Shown here piece by piece: positions 1 to 5,611 of a DNA stretch of 6,382 nt (position 1 is its first letter; each line of letters starts with the position of its first letter). The DNA is taken from contig JBJMGU010000182.1 in assembly GCA_045807765.1 (NCBI GenBank), forward strand, positions 1 through 6,382. The letters run 5' to 3'. Origin of the DNA: DATENM01 sp045807765. Lineage in GTDB: Bacteria; Acidobacteriota; Blastocatellia; UBA7656. The translations under genes and the position numbers were made by a program. Below the pieces are notes generated by a model. The model was not told the origin of the DNA, searched no databases, and worked only from the letters and a program-made list of their open reading frames with translations.

Positions 1-727
1 CGAAGGTGCGAACGCCGCGCTCGCAGAGGATGACGTTATAGTTGCCCTCGGCCATGATGTATTCAGCAGCTAGCAAGAATTCTTCAAGCGTCGCCGCCAG
101 CCCGCGCTTGAGCATCACAGGCTTGCGCGCCCGGCCGACACGCTTGAGCAGAGAGAAGTTCTGCATGTTGCGCGCGCCGATTTGCAGCACGTCGGTGTAC
201 TCTTCGACGACATCTGCTGTCTCTGTGTCCAGAACTTCGGTGACGATCTTCAGCCCGAAGCGGTCGCGCACGTCGGCCAGTATCTTCAATCCTTCGACGC
301 CCAGCCCTTGAAACGAGTAAGGCGAAGTGCGCGGCTTAAAGGCGCCAGCGCGGAAGAACTGCGCGCCGCTCGCGGCGACGATCTCGGCAATCTCCATTGT
401 TTGTTGATGCGATTCGACGGCACACGGGCCGGCGATGATGGCCGGCTGCGGGCCGCCGATGTCGGCATCGCCGATCTGCACAACCGTATCCTCGTGCTTG
501 AGGTCGCGGCTGACCAGCTTATAGGGCTTTGAGACGCGGATGGCCTCGGCGACGCCGGGCAGGTTCTCGAAGTGAGCGGGATCAATCGCCCCAGGGTTGC
601 CGGTGATGCCAATCGCCGTGCGCGTCGCGCCGGGCATCGGGTGTGGTTTGTAGCCCAGACTACGAATGACGCGCAGGACGTCTTCGACCTGCGCCTCGGT
701 CGCCTCAGAAGTCATGACGATGAGCAT
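1..727 (-). CDS. aroF: 3-deoxy-7-phosphoheptulonate (DAHP) synthase, type I-beta, 3' end cut by window edge
   Basis: This enzyme condenses phosphoenolpyruvate with erythrose 4-phosphate to DAHP, the first step of the shikimate pathway (cytoplasmic). The window holds 242 codons with no stop. Family members with this architecture are about 340 residues, so roughly the last 100 are outside. Residues 1 to about 68 form the short ferredoxin-like N-terminal domain (begins MLIVMTSEATEAQVEDVLR) typical of the Thermotoga/Bacillus-like I-beta class, where it mediates feedback control. The catalytic barrel follows: IIAGPCAVES at 97-106 with the presumed metal ligand Cys102, RAGAFKPRTSPYSFQGLG at 126-143, QIGARNMQNF at 182-191, KRGL at 207-210 and LCERGVRTF at 234-242. 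The KPRTSPYSFQG motif and the N-terminal domain argue against the related KDO8P synthase. The ATG at 725-727 has a good Shine-Dalgarno (GAGGA, 736-740) 8 nt upstream. A second in-frame ATG is at residue 5. It lies 91 nt downstream of argS on the same strand, with an inverted repeat between. The symbol is approximate: this class is named aroF, aroG or aroA in different genomes. Confidence 0.93.
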   Translation of the reverse strand, partial: MLIVMTSEATEAQVEDVLRVIRSLGYKPHPMPGATRTAIGITGNPGAIDPAHFENLPGVAEAIRVSKPYKLVSRDLKHEDTVVQIGDADIGGPQPAIIAGPCAVESHQQTMEIAEIVAASGAQFFRAGAFKPRTSPYSFQGLGVEGLKILADVRDRFGLKIVTEVLDTETADVVEEYTDVLQIGARNMQNFSLLKRVGRARKPVMLKRGLAATLEEFLLAAEYIMAEGNYNVILCERGVRTF

Positions 728-747
728 GCCGTATATCCTCGGTTCTC

Positions 748-805
748 TGTGGCGCAAGCTAACCGCTTGCGCGGGTCATGGCGCAAGCGGTTAGCTTGCG
801 CCACA
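748..805. repeat. Nested inverted repeat (REP/BIME-like) between argS and the DAHP synthase gene
   Basis: Two 25-bp arms (748-772 and 781-805) are perfect reverse complements around an 8-nt spacer (773-780). Each arm is itself a small palindrome: GCGCAAGC, a 5-nt loop, then GCTTGCGC (752-772 and 781-801). The element can therefore fold as one long hairpin or as two small adjacent ones. It begins 13 nt after the argS stop and ends just before the Shine-Dalgarno of the DAHP synthase gene. There is no T-run on either side, so it does not look like a classical intrinsic terminator. The form is that of a dispersed extragenic palindrome of the REP/BIME kind. It could stabilise the upstream mRNA or reduce read-through, but that is inference. 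Confidence 0.85.
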
Positions 806-818
806 CCGATTGGAATTC

Positions 819-2807
819 TTACATGCGCTCCGGCGCTTCGATGCCGAGCACGTCGAGCGCGGCGATCAGCCTTTCGCGCACGATGGCCGTGATGGCGACC
901 AGCAGGGCGCGGCGGTCGGCGTCCGTTTCGGAGAGAATGTGATAATGGTGATAAAACAGGTTGAAGCGCTGCGCCAGTTGAAACGTCCACTTGGCGACGA
1001 TGGCCGGCTCAAGCGTGCCAACCGCGCCGCTGATGACTTCATCCAGACGCGATGCCAGATAACAGAGCGACCAGAGATCATCGCCCGCTTCATTGCCGAG
1101 CAACTCGTTGAGACGCTCGCGCCCCACTTCGCGCAAGGCCGCCGCGCCCGGCGTAATGCCGGCGTCGGTCAGCTTGCGGAAGATCGAATTGGCGCGCACG
1201 ACCGAATACTGAATATAAGGGCCGGTCTCGCCGTCGAACGATAGCGCCTCTTTGAAGTCGAAGGCGATGATTGAATTGCGCAGGTACTTGAGCAGGAAAT
1301 AGCGCAGCGCGCCGACGGCAATTTTATGCGCGGTAGCCTGCTGTTCTGACTCGTCCAACTCAGGATGGCGGCTCTCGACCTCTGCGAAGGCGCTCGCCTG
1401 CAACTGATCGATCAAATTGTCGGCTTTGACGCCAAGCCCCTTGCGACCGGACATCGAAACAGCGCCGCGCTTGCGATCTTCTTCGGACAATTGCTGGCCC
1501 AACTGTTCGGCGGCGGCTGGCGATAGCGTCACTTTTTCGTAAGCCAGGTGGGCGCTGCGCTCGACGCGCTCGTCGTGGTCAACGGCCATGACACCGAGCT
1601 TGACGTAGTGCTGCGGATAAGACTGGCCGATGTCTATGACATTGAAGTAGGCCGCGCCGTTGCCGAACTTCGGATGCATCGGATAATCATCGCGCTCGTT
1701 TGATGTCGTCACCCAGACCGTGTGGCCGTCGGGGTATGTGCGAAACGGCTTGTAATAAAAATCGAGGTCGAGCTGCCCCAGCTTCCACAGATGAAAGGCG
1801 ATATCTTTACCCGTGTAGGTCACCGTGCCGTTCGAGCGCACGATCACTTTGTCGGCCTCGTGCTCGGACTCTTCTTCGTCGGCGGGCTTGCCGTCGTCTG
1901 CGGCTCGCATGACCCAGCAACCGGCGAGCTTGCCTTCGCTGACCTGCTCGATTGCGCCGCGTGCTTTCAGTAACTCGAAGGCCCGGTTCCAGAGATGCAT
2001 GTGCAGTACGTCCGATTCGCGCGGCAATACGTCATACTTGATGCCGACGCGCAGGAAGGTATCGAGGTGATGATGAACGATCCGCGTCGCCACATAGTCG
2101 GCCATTTCGTAGACTTCGCCTTCGCCCGATTCGATGGCGTGCAAAGTTTCGGCGCGCAGCGCAAGGCGCGATTTGTCTTCTTCGTAGAACTGGCCGACGC
2201 GCGCGTACAGGTTCCAACAATAGAAATCGAACTTGCCCTCGATGGCTTTGATCTCTTCGAGCGATTTCTGCTCGATGTGGCGGAAGCCGACGACGACATC
2301 GGCGACCTGCACGCCGGTGTTATCGATGTAGTTCTGCACCTCGACGGTCTCGCCGGCGGCACGCAGCAATCGCACAGTGGTGTCGCCGAGCACGGCGTTG
2401 CGCAGATGGCCGATGTGCGCCGCCTTGTTGGGATTGACTGCCGTGTGCTCGACGATGATCTTGCCGCCGAGCTGCGGCGCGGTCGCGGCGCTGCCTTGCG
2501 CGACGTTCAATAAATAACTGGCGCGATCAAAGTAGACGTTGATATAACCGGCACCCGCGACTTCGGTGCGGGCGACGCCTTCGATGGCGCGCAGCTTTTC
2601 GGCGAGTCGCGTCGCGACTTCGCGCGGGTTCTGTTTCTCGCCGGTGGCCGCCTTGCGGCGTTTAGCCAGCTCGAAAGCGACAGGGAAGGCCAGATCGCCC
2701 AGCTCTGTGCGCGGCGGTATCTCGCTGGTGAATTCGGCGAGGTCAATATCGAACAACGCTTTGATGGCGGCGCGCAGCTCGTCGCGCACCTGTTGCTGAA
2801 TCGTCAT
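819..2807 (-). CDS. argS: Arginyl-tRNA synthetase (class I)
   Basis: ArgRS attaches arginine to tRNA-Arg using ATP (cytoplasmic, essential). The 662-residue protein starts with the ArgRS-specific N-terminal tRNA-binding domain (about 1-95, including RTELGDLAFPVAFELAK at 33-49). The HIGH signature lies in HTAVNPNKAAHIGHLRN (121-137; HIGH at 131-134). The KMSKS-equivalent is the degenerate MSGRKG (452-457). Many ArgRSs lack a canonical KMSK, and a conserved lysine just before HIGH is thought to compensate; Lys128 fits that. The anticodon-binding DALR domain starts near SFDGETGPYIQYSVVRANSI (523-542), and the protein ends with the typical GIEAPERM. Usual length is about 550-590, so this copy is some 80-100 residues long. 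The extra sequence seems to sit in the catalytic core between about 300 and 450, including an acidic stretch at 310-320. The start at 2807 gives an intact N-terminal domain, with a GGAG (2819-2822) 11 nt upstream. The gene is divergent from the sirtuin gene and upstream of the DAHP synthase gene. Confidence 0.97.
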   Translation of the reverse strand: MTIQQQVRDELRAAIKALFDIDLAEFTSEIPPRTELGDLAFPVAFELAKRRKAATGEKQNPREVATRLAEKLRAIEGVARTEVAGAGYINVYFDRASYLLNVAQGSAATAPQLGGKIIVEHTAVNPNKAAHIGHLRNAVLGDTTVRLLRAAGETVEVQNYIDNTGVQVADVVVGFRHIEQKSLEEIKAIEGKFDFYCWNLYARVGQFYEEDKSRLALRAETLHAIESGEGEVYEMADYVATRIVHHHLDTFLRVGIKYDVLPRESDVLHMHLWNRAFELLKARGAIEQVSEGKLAGCWVMRAADDGKPADEEESEHEADKVIVRSNGTVTYTGKDIAFHLWKLGQLDLDFYYKPFRTYPDGHTVWVTTSNERDDYPMHPKFGNGAAYFNVIDIGQSYPQHYVKLGVMAVDHDERVERSAHLAYEKVTLSPAAAEQLGQQLSEEDRKRGAVSMSGRKGLGVKADNLIDQLQASAFAEVESRHPELDESEQQATAHKIAVGALRYFLLKYLRNSIIAFDFKEALSFDGETGPYIQYSVVRANSIFRKLTDAGITPGAAALREVGRERLNELLGNEAGDDLWSLCYLASRLDEVISGAVGTLEPAIVAKWTFQLAQRFNLFYHHYHILSETDADRRALLVAITAIVRERLIAALDVLGIEAPERM

Positions 2808-2820
2808 TTGGCGCTCAACT

Positions 2821-2840
2821 CCGTAGGTTAAAACCTACAG
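2821..2840. repeat. Short palindrome in the argS 5' leader
   Basis: Perfect 7-bp arms GTAGGTT (2823-2829) and AACCTAC (2832-2838) flank an AA spacer, and most flanking bases also pair, giving a roughly 20-bp dyad. It overlaps the argS Shine-Dalgarno region (GGAG at 2819-2822) on the minus strand, within the predicted leader. It could be a dispersed palindrome, a protein-binding site or a small hairpin that modulates argS translation. Only the symmetry is seen; function is unknown. Confidence 0.55.
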
Positions 2841-2870
2841 CCAGCCCTTTGCTGACCGGCTGAATCACTG

Positions 2871-2898
2871 ATCATATCAGCCGTTTTGCGCTTTTGAA
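2871..2898 (-). promoter_or_regulatory. Candidate sigma70-type promoter for argS
   Basis: Read on the minus strand, a good -10 hexamer TATGAT (2871-2876) is preceded, after 16 bp, by a weak -35 TTCAAA (2893-2898). Transcription would start near 2864 and give a leader of about 55-60 nt. The -10 lies within the loop of a 7-bp inverted repeat (CGGCTGA at 2857-2863, TCAGCCG at 2877-2883), which could mark an operator. The call rests on hexamer resemblance only. Confidence 0.4.
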
Positions 2899-2905
2899 AG
2901 CGTCG

Positions 2906-2934
2906 TTGACTTGGCCCTGCGCGGTCTATAGACT
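2906..2934 (+). promoter_or_regulatory. Candidate sigma70-type promoter for the sirtuin-larC-folE operon
   Basis: TTGACT (2906-2911, 5 of 6 matches to TTGACA) lies 17 bp before TAGACT (2929-2934, 4 of 6 matches to TATAAT). A start near 2941 would leave a leader of about 23 nt before the sirtuin ATG. The -10 overlaps a perfect 10-bp palindrome GTCTATAGAC (2924-2933). Position and orientation suit the rightward genes, but the call rests on sequence resemblance alone. Confidence 0.42.
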
Positions 2935-2963
2935 CGTCATTTTTCTGTTAAGATGAGTGGGTT

Positions 2964-3713
2964 ATGGTGCTCAACGAAGTCACAGACGAGCTGCGGATGA
3001 TGTTCGACGGCGCGCGCAGGGTCGCCGTGCTGACCGGCGCGGGCATCTCTGCCGAGAGCGGCGTGCCGACGTTTCGCGGTGGCGGTGGAGCCGAAATCTG
3101 GACGTGGCGCGGGCGGCCCGTCACCGAATTATCATCCGCCGAATTGATGCGCACCGACCCGAAGCTCGTCTGGGAGTGGTTCGATTACCGCCGCGGCTTG
3201 CTCACCGAAGTCGCGCCGAACGCCGGCCACTACGCGCTGGCCGAATGGGAGCGGCGCTTTGAAGAGTTCACGCTGATCACGCAAAACATTGACGACCTGC
3301 ACCGCGCCGCCGGCAGCCTCAACCTGCTCGAAGTTCACGGCAACATCTGGCGGGCGCGCTGCCTGCGCTGCGCTTCGACCTTTGAAGCCCGCGAGACGCC
3401 GCTCGAAGACGTGCCGCTTTGTCTGGTCTGCGGCTCGCCGGCGCGGCCTGATGTGGTGCTGTTCGGTGAGCTACTTCCCGAAGGCATCTTCGAGCGCGCC
3501 GAAGAAGCTGCCCGCCGCGCTGATCTCTTCTTTGTCATCGGCACATCGGCGGTGGTCTATCCGGCGGCGGGGTTGCCGGTTGCCGCCAAGCAGGCGGGCG
3601 CGCGGGTGATTGAAGTCAACCCTGAGATGACCGACATCTCGTTTCTTGCCGATGACACGCTGCTCGGCAAAGCGGGCGAAATCCTGCCGCGGTTCTTGAA
3701 GGAGCGAGGCTGA
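2964..3713 (+). CDS. cobB: NAD-dependent protein deacylase, Sir2 family (sirtuin, CobB-like)
   Basis: Sirtuins transfer an acyl group from a protein lysine to NAD+, releasing nicotinamide and O-acyl-ADP-ribose (cytoplasmic). The 249-residue length is normal for bacterial members. Visible motifs are the NAD-binding GAGISAESGVPTFRG (25-39), TQNIDDLH (106-113), the catalytic His125 in VHGN, the zinc ligands Cys133/Cys136 and Cys153/Cys156, RPDVVLFGE (161-169), GTSAVVYPAAG (193-203) and EVNPE (217-221). In the acyl-pocket segment WFDYRR (72-77), the arginine of the YxxR motif of SIRT5/CobB-type desuccinylases is kept (Arg76), but the tyrosine is Phe73. Preference for acetyl or acidic acyl groups is therefore open. 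The ATG at 2964 gives a complete N-terminus; its Shine-Dalgarno is weak (purine-rich AAGATGAG at 2950-2957), and Met12/Met13 are less likely starts. The stop overlaps the larC start (TGATG), so the two are probably co-translated. The symbol is by family only. Confidence 0.95.
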   Translation: MVLNEVTDELRMMFDGARRVAVLTGAGISAESGVPTFRGGGGAEIWTWRGRPVTELSSAELMRTDPKLVWEWFDYRRGLLTEVAPNAGHYALAEWERRFEEFTLITQNIDDLHRAAGSLNLLEVHGNIWRARCLRCASTFEARETPLEDVPLCLVCGSPARPDVVLFGELLPEGIFERAEEAARRADLFFVIGTSAVVYPAAGLPVAAKQAGARVIEVNPEMTDISFLADDTLLGKAGEILPRFLKERG

Positions 3714-3715
3714 TG
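3699..3715 (+). promoter_or_regulatory. larC ribosome-binding site with TGATG stop-start overlap
   Basis: AAGGAG (3699-3704) lies 8 nt before the larC ATG (3713-3715) and inside the last codons of the sirtuin gene. The sirtuin stop TGA (3711-3713) shares one base with that ATG. This fixes the larC start and points to translational coupling. Confidence 0.8.
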
Positions 3716-4927
3716 CGCGCCTTGTACTTTGATTGCTTCGCCGGCGCGAGCGGCGACATGATCTGCGGCGCGCTCATAGATGCCGGCGCGGACTGGAATG
3801 AGCTGCAAACGCAACTCGCATCGCTCGGCTTGCGCGGCTATCAAGTCAGCACCGAACGCGTCAAACGCAGCGGCATCGCGGCGACCAAATTCCATGTCGC
3901 GGTTGATGAAGCAACGCAGCCACACCGCCATCTTAAAGATATTTGCGAGATCATCAACCGTTCGACACTCAGCGATCTGACAAAGCAACGCGCCGTGCGA
4001 GCCTTTGAATTGCTCGCCGACGCCGAGGCGCTTGTTCACGCGACGACACGCGAGCGCGTCCACTTTCACGAAGTCGGCGCGATGGATTCGATCATTGATA
4101 CGGTCGGCGCGATGATCGGCTTTGAGCTGCTTGGCATCGAGCGCTGCCTGGCTTCGGCATTGCGCGTCGGTCACGGCACGGTAAAGACCGCGCACGGCTT
4201 GATGCCTGTGCCGGCCCCCGCAACCGCCGAGCTGTTGCGCGACGTGCCGGTGTATGCGGGCGACATCGAAGGCGAGTTTGTGACGCCGACCGGTGCCGCG
4301 ATCATTGCCACACTTGCGGAATCCTTCGGGCCGCTGCCGGGGATGAAGATTGCAAAAACCGGCTACGGCGCGGGCAGCCGCGATCCCCAAGGCTTTCCGA
4401 ACGCCCTGCGCGTTGTGCTGGGTGATGTAGAAAGCTCTGAGGCGTTGACCGGACACGATGAAGTGATTGCTGTGATCGAAACCAACATTGATGACATGAA
4501 TCCGCAGGCGTTCGGCTTCGTGATGGAGAAGGCGCTCATGCTCGGCGCGCTCGACGTTTTTTTGACGGCGACGCAGATGAAGAAATCACGACCGGGCATT
4601 TTACTGACCGTGCTGTGCGAGCCGGCAGCGCGTGAAACGATCATCCAGATGTTGCTCGCCGAAACGACAACGCTCGGCGTGCGCTACTACGACGCGCGGC
4701 GGCGCGTGCTGGCACGAACGCTTGAAACGGTCGAGACGTGCTATGGCGAAGTGCGCGTTAAGGTGGCGCGTGACGGCGGGCGCACGTTACACTTTCAACC
4801 GGAGTATGAAGACTGCGCGCGGCTGGCCCGGCAATTGGACGTGCCGATTATCGAAGTTCAATCCGCCGCCAGCGCCCGTTACCGCGAGAGATTAGACGAC
4901 CAGAATGGCGAATCCGAAAAAGCATAA
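3713..4927 (+). CDS. larC: Nickel-pincer cofactor biosynthesis protein LarC (nickel insertase, DUF111 family)
   Basis: LarC is the CTP-dependent nickel insertase (cyclometallase) that completes the nickel-pincer nucleotide cofactor of lactate racemase LarA and its relatives, after LarB and LarE have built the organic part from NaAD. The 404-residue protein is full length for the family. It opens with YFDCFAGASGDMICGAL (5-21), followed by PHRHL (70-74), HFHEVGAMDSIIDTVG (117-132) and VTPTGAA (190-196). The C-terminal domain begins near ETNIDDMNPQ (256-265) and includes TATQMKKSRPG (285-295) and FQPEYEDC (361-368). In Lactobacillus plantarum, LarC is made through a programmed frameshift between larC1 and larC2; here both halves are in one continuous frame. 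The start is set by the AAGGAG and TGATG overlap with the sirtuin gene, and the 3' end overlaps folE by 23 nt. No larA, larB or larE is present in this window, so the user enzyme is unknown. Confidence 0.95.
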   Translation: MRALYFDCFAGASGDMICGALIDAGADWNELQTQLASLGLRGYQVSTERVKRSGIAATKFHVAVDEATQPHRHLKDICEIINRSTLSDLTKQRAVRAFELLADAEALVHATTRERVHFHEVGAMDSIIDTVGAMIGFELLGIERCLASALRVGHGTVKTAHGLMPVPAPATAELLRDVPVYAGDIEGEFVTPTGAAIIATLAESFGPLPGMKIAKTGYGAGSRDPQGFPNALRVVLGDVESSEALTGHDEVIAVIETNIDDMNPQAFGFVMEKALMLGALDVFLTATQMKKSRPGILLTVLCEPAARETIIQMLLAETTTLGVRYYDARRRVLARTLETVETCYGEVRVKVARDGGRTLHFQPEYEDCARLARQLDVPIIEVQSAASARYRERLDDQNGESEKA

Positions 4928-5519
4928 TCACGCGCCGCCGAATGGCCAATCGAAGATGAACCTGGAAAAGATCGAAGCCGGCGTGCGCATGATCTTGGAA
5001 GGCATCGGCGAAGACGCCGACCGGCCCGGCTTGCAAGGCACGCCGCGCCGCGTCGCCTTGATGTACGAAGAGATTTGCGCCGGGCTGCACCAGGACGCGC
5101 GTGCGGTCTTGCAGGTCATCCCCGCCGAAACCCACGACGAGATGGTCATCGTCAAAGACATCCCGCTCTACAGTCTTTGCGAACATCATCTCGTGCCCTT
5201 CGTTGGCGTCGCGCACATCGCCTACATTCCGCGCGACGGGCGCATTGTCGGGTTATCGAAGCTGGCGCGGGTCGCCGACGCGATGGCGAAGAAGCCGCAG
5301 ATTCAGGAGCGGCTGACTACAGAAATTGCCGATCTGCTCTACACCGAACTGCGCGCCAAAGGCGTGATGGTGGTCATCGAAGCCGCGCATCTCTGCATGG
5401 AGATGCGCGGGGTTAAAAAGCCCGGCGCCAAGACCATCACCAGCGCCTTGCGCGGCGGCTTCCTGAAAGACCCGCGCACCCGCAGCGAAGCGATGGCGCT
5501 TATCGGAGGTAACAAGTGA
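4905..5519 (+). CDS. folE: GTP cyclohydrolase I
   Basis: FolE converts GTP to 7,8-dihydroneopterin triphosphate plus formate, the first step towards tetrahydrofolate and also the entry to queuosine and other pterin routes. It is a zinc enzyme that works as a homodecamer in the cytoplasm. The 204-residue frame contains SLCEHHLVPFVG (90-101) and AAHLCMEMRGVKKPGAKT (160-177), placing the zinc ligands at Cys92, His95 and Cys164. GLSKLARVADAMAKKPQIQE (116-135) is also typical. The start is uncertain. The ATG at 4905 overlaps larC by 23 nt and adds a Lys/His/Pro-rich leader (MANPKKHNHAPPNGQSK) not expected in the family. Met18 (4956) would give 187 residues, close to the short Bacillus-like enzymes, and lies 28 nt after the larC stop. 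Neither has a convincing Shine-Dalgarno. The last codons and stop (AAC AAG TGA) are the beginning of a heptamer repeat array. Confidence 0.96.
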   Translation: MANPKKHNHAPPNGQSKMNLEKIEAGVRMILEGIGEDADRPGLQGTPRRVALMYEEICAGLHQDARAVLQVIPAETHDEMVIVKDIPLYSLCEHHLVPFVGVAHIAYIPRDGRIVGLSKLARVADAMAKKPQIQERLTTEIADLLYTELRAKGVMVVIEAAHLCMEMRGVKKPGAKTITSALRGGFLKDPRTRSEAMALIGGNK

Positions 5520-5611
5520 CAAGTAACAAGTGACAAGAAAAGAGGATGACTGACGCGGGCGCGACAGCTACTTAATTCTTGTCATTTGTCACTTGTCACT
5601 TGTCACTTGTT
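5511..5611. repeat. Inverted heptamer repeat array spanning the folE-metG junction
   Basis: The left arm (5511-5537) is about four copies of the 7-nt unit ACAAGTG. The right arm (5578-5611) is about five copies of its complement (CTTGTCA phase, one copy TTTGTCA). The outer 27 nt of the two arms are complementary at all but two positions, around a 40-nt centre (5538-5577) that includes an AAAAGAGGATGA stretch. The left arm supplies the final codons and stop of folE. The right arm ends directly against the metG ATG at 5612. It could fold as a long RNA hairpin between the genes. In kind it resembles the heptanucleotide short tandem repeats of some bacterial genomes. There is no T-run to make it a typical intrinsic terminator. 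Confidence 0.85.

Noticed and set aside
286..612. A 108-codon minus-strand frame within the DAHP synthase gene
   Set aside because: It is out of frame with the real coding sequence, which shows AGPCAVES and KPRTSPYSFQG motifs. Its Ser/Arg/Pro-rich composition is typical of a shifted frame.
748..805. Intrinsic terminator for argS
   Set aside because: The stem is strong but no T-run follows on the minus strand, so it is listed as a repeat.
810..1244. A 144-codon plus-strand frame opposite the argS 3' end
   Set aside because: It is a shadow of the DALR-domain coding sequence with no family resemblance.
1995..2513. A 172-codon plus-strand frame inside argS
   Set aside because: It is antisense to the ArgRS catalytic core, with low-complexity Asp/Val-rich composition and no own ribosome-binding site.
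2953..3000. A 15-codon upstream ORF overlapping the sirtuin start in another frame
   Set aside because: There is no convincing ribosome-binding site, and it is a short chance frame across the start region.
3557..4456. A 299-codon open frame on the minus strand
   Set aside because: It lies antisense to the sirtuin 3' end and larC, both with clear family motifs. Its Arg/Ala/His-rich translation resembles no known protein and is a GC-rich shadow frame.
5546..5575. A nine-codon mini-ORF after AAAAGAGG in the folE-metG gap, considered as a leader peptide
   Set aside because: The purine run touches the ATG and leaves no Shine-Dalgarno spacing. The peptide (MTDAGATAT) has no Met run or other attenuation logic.
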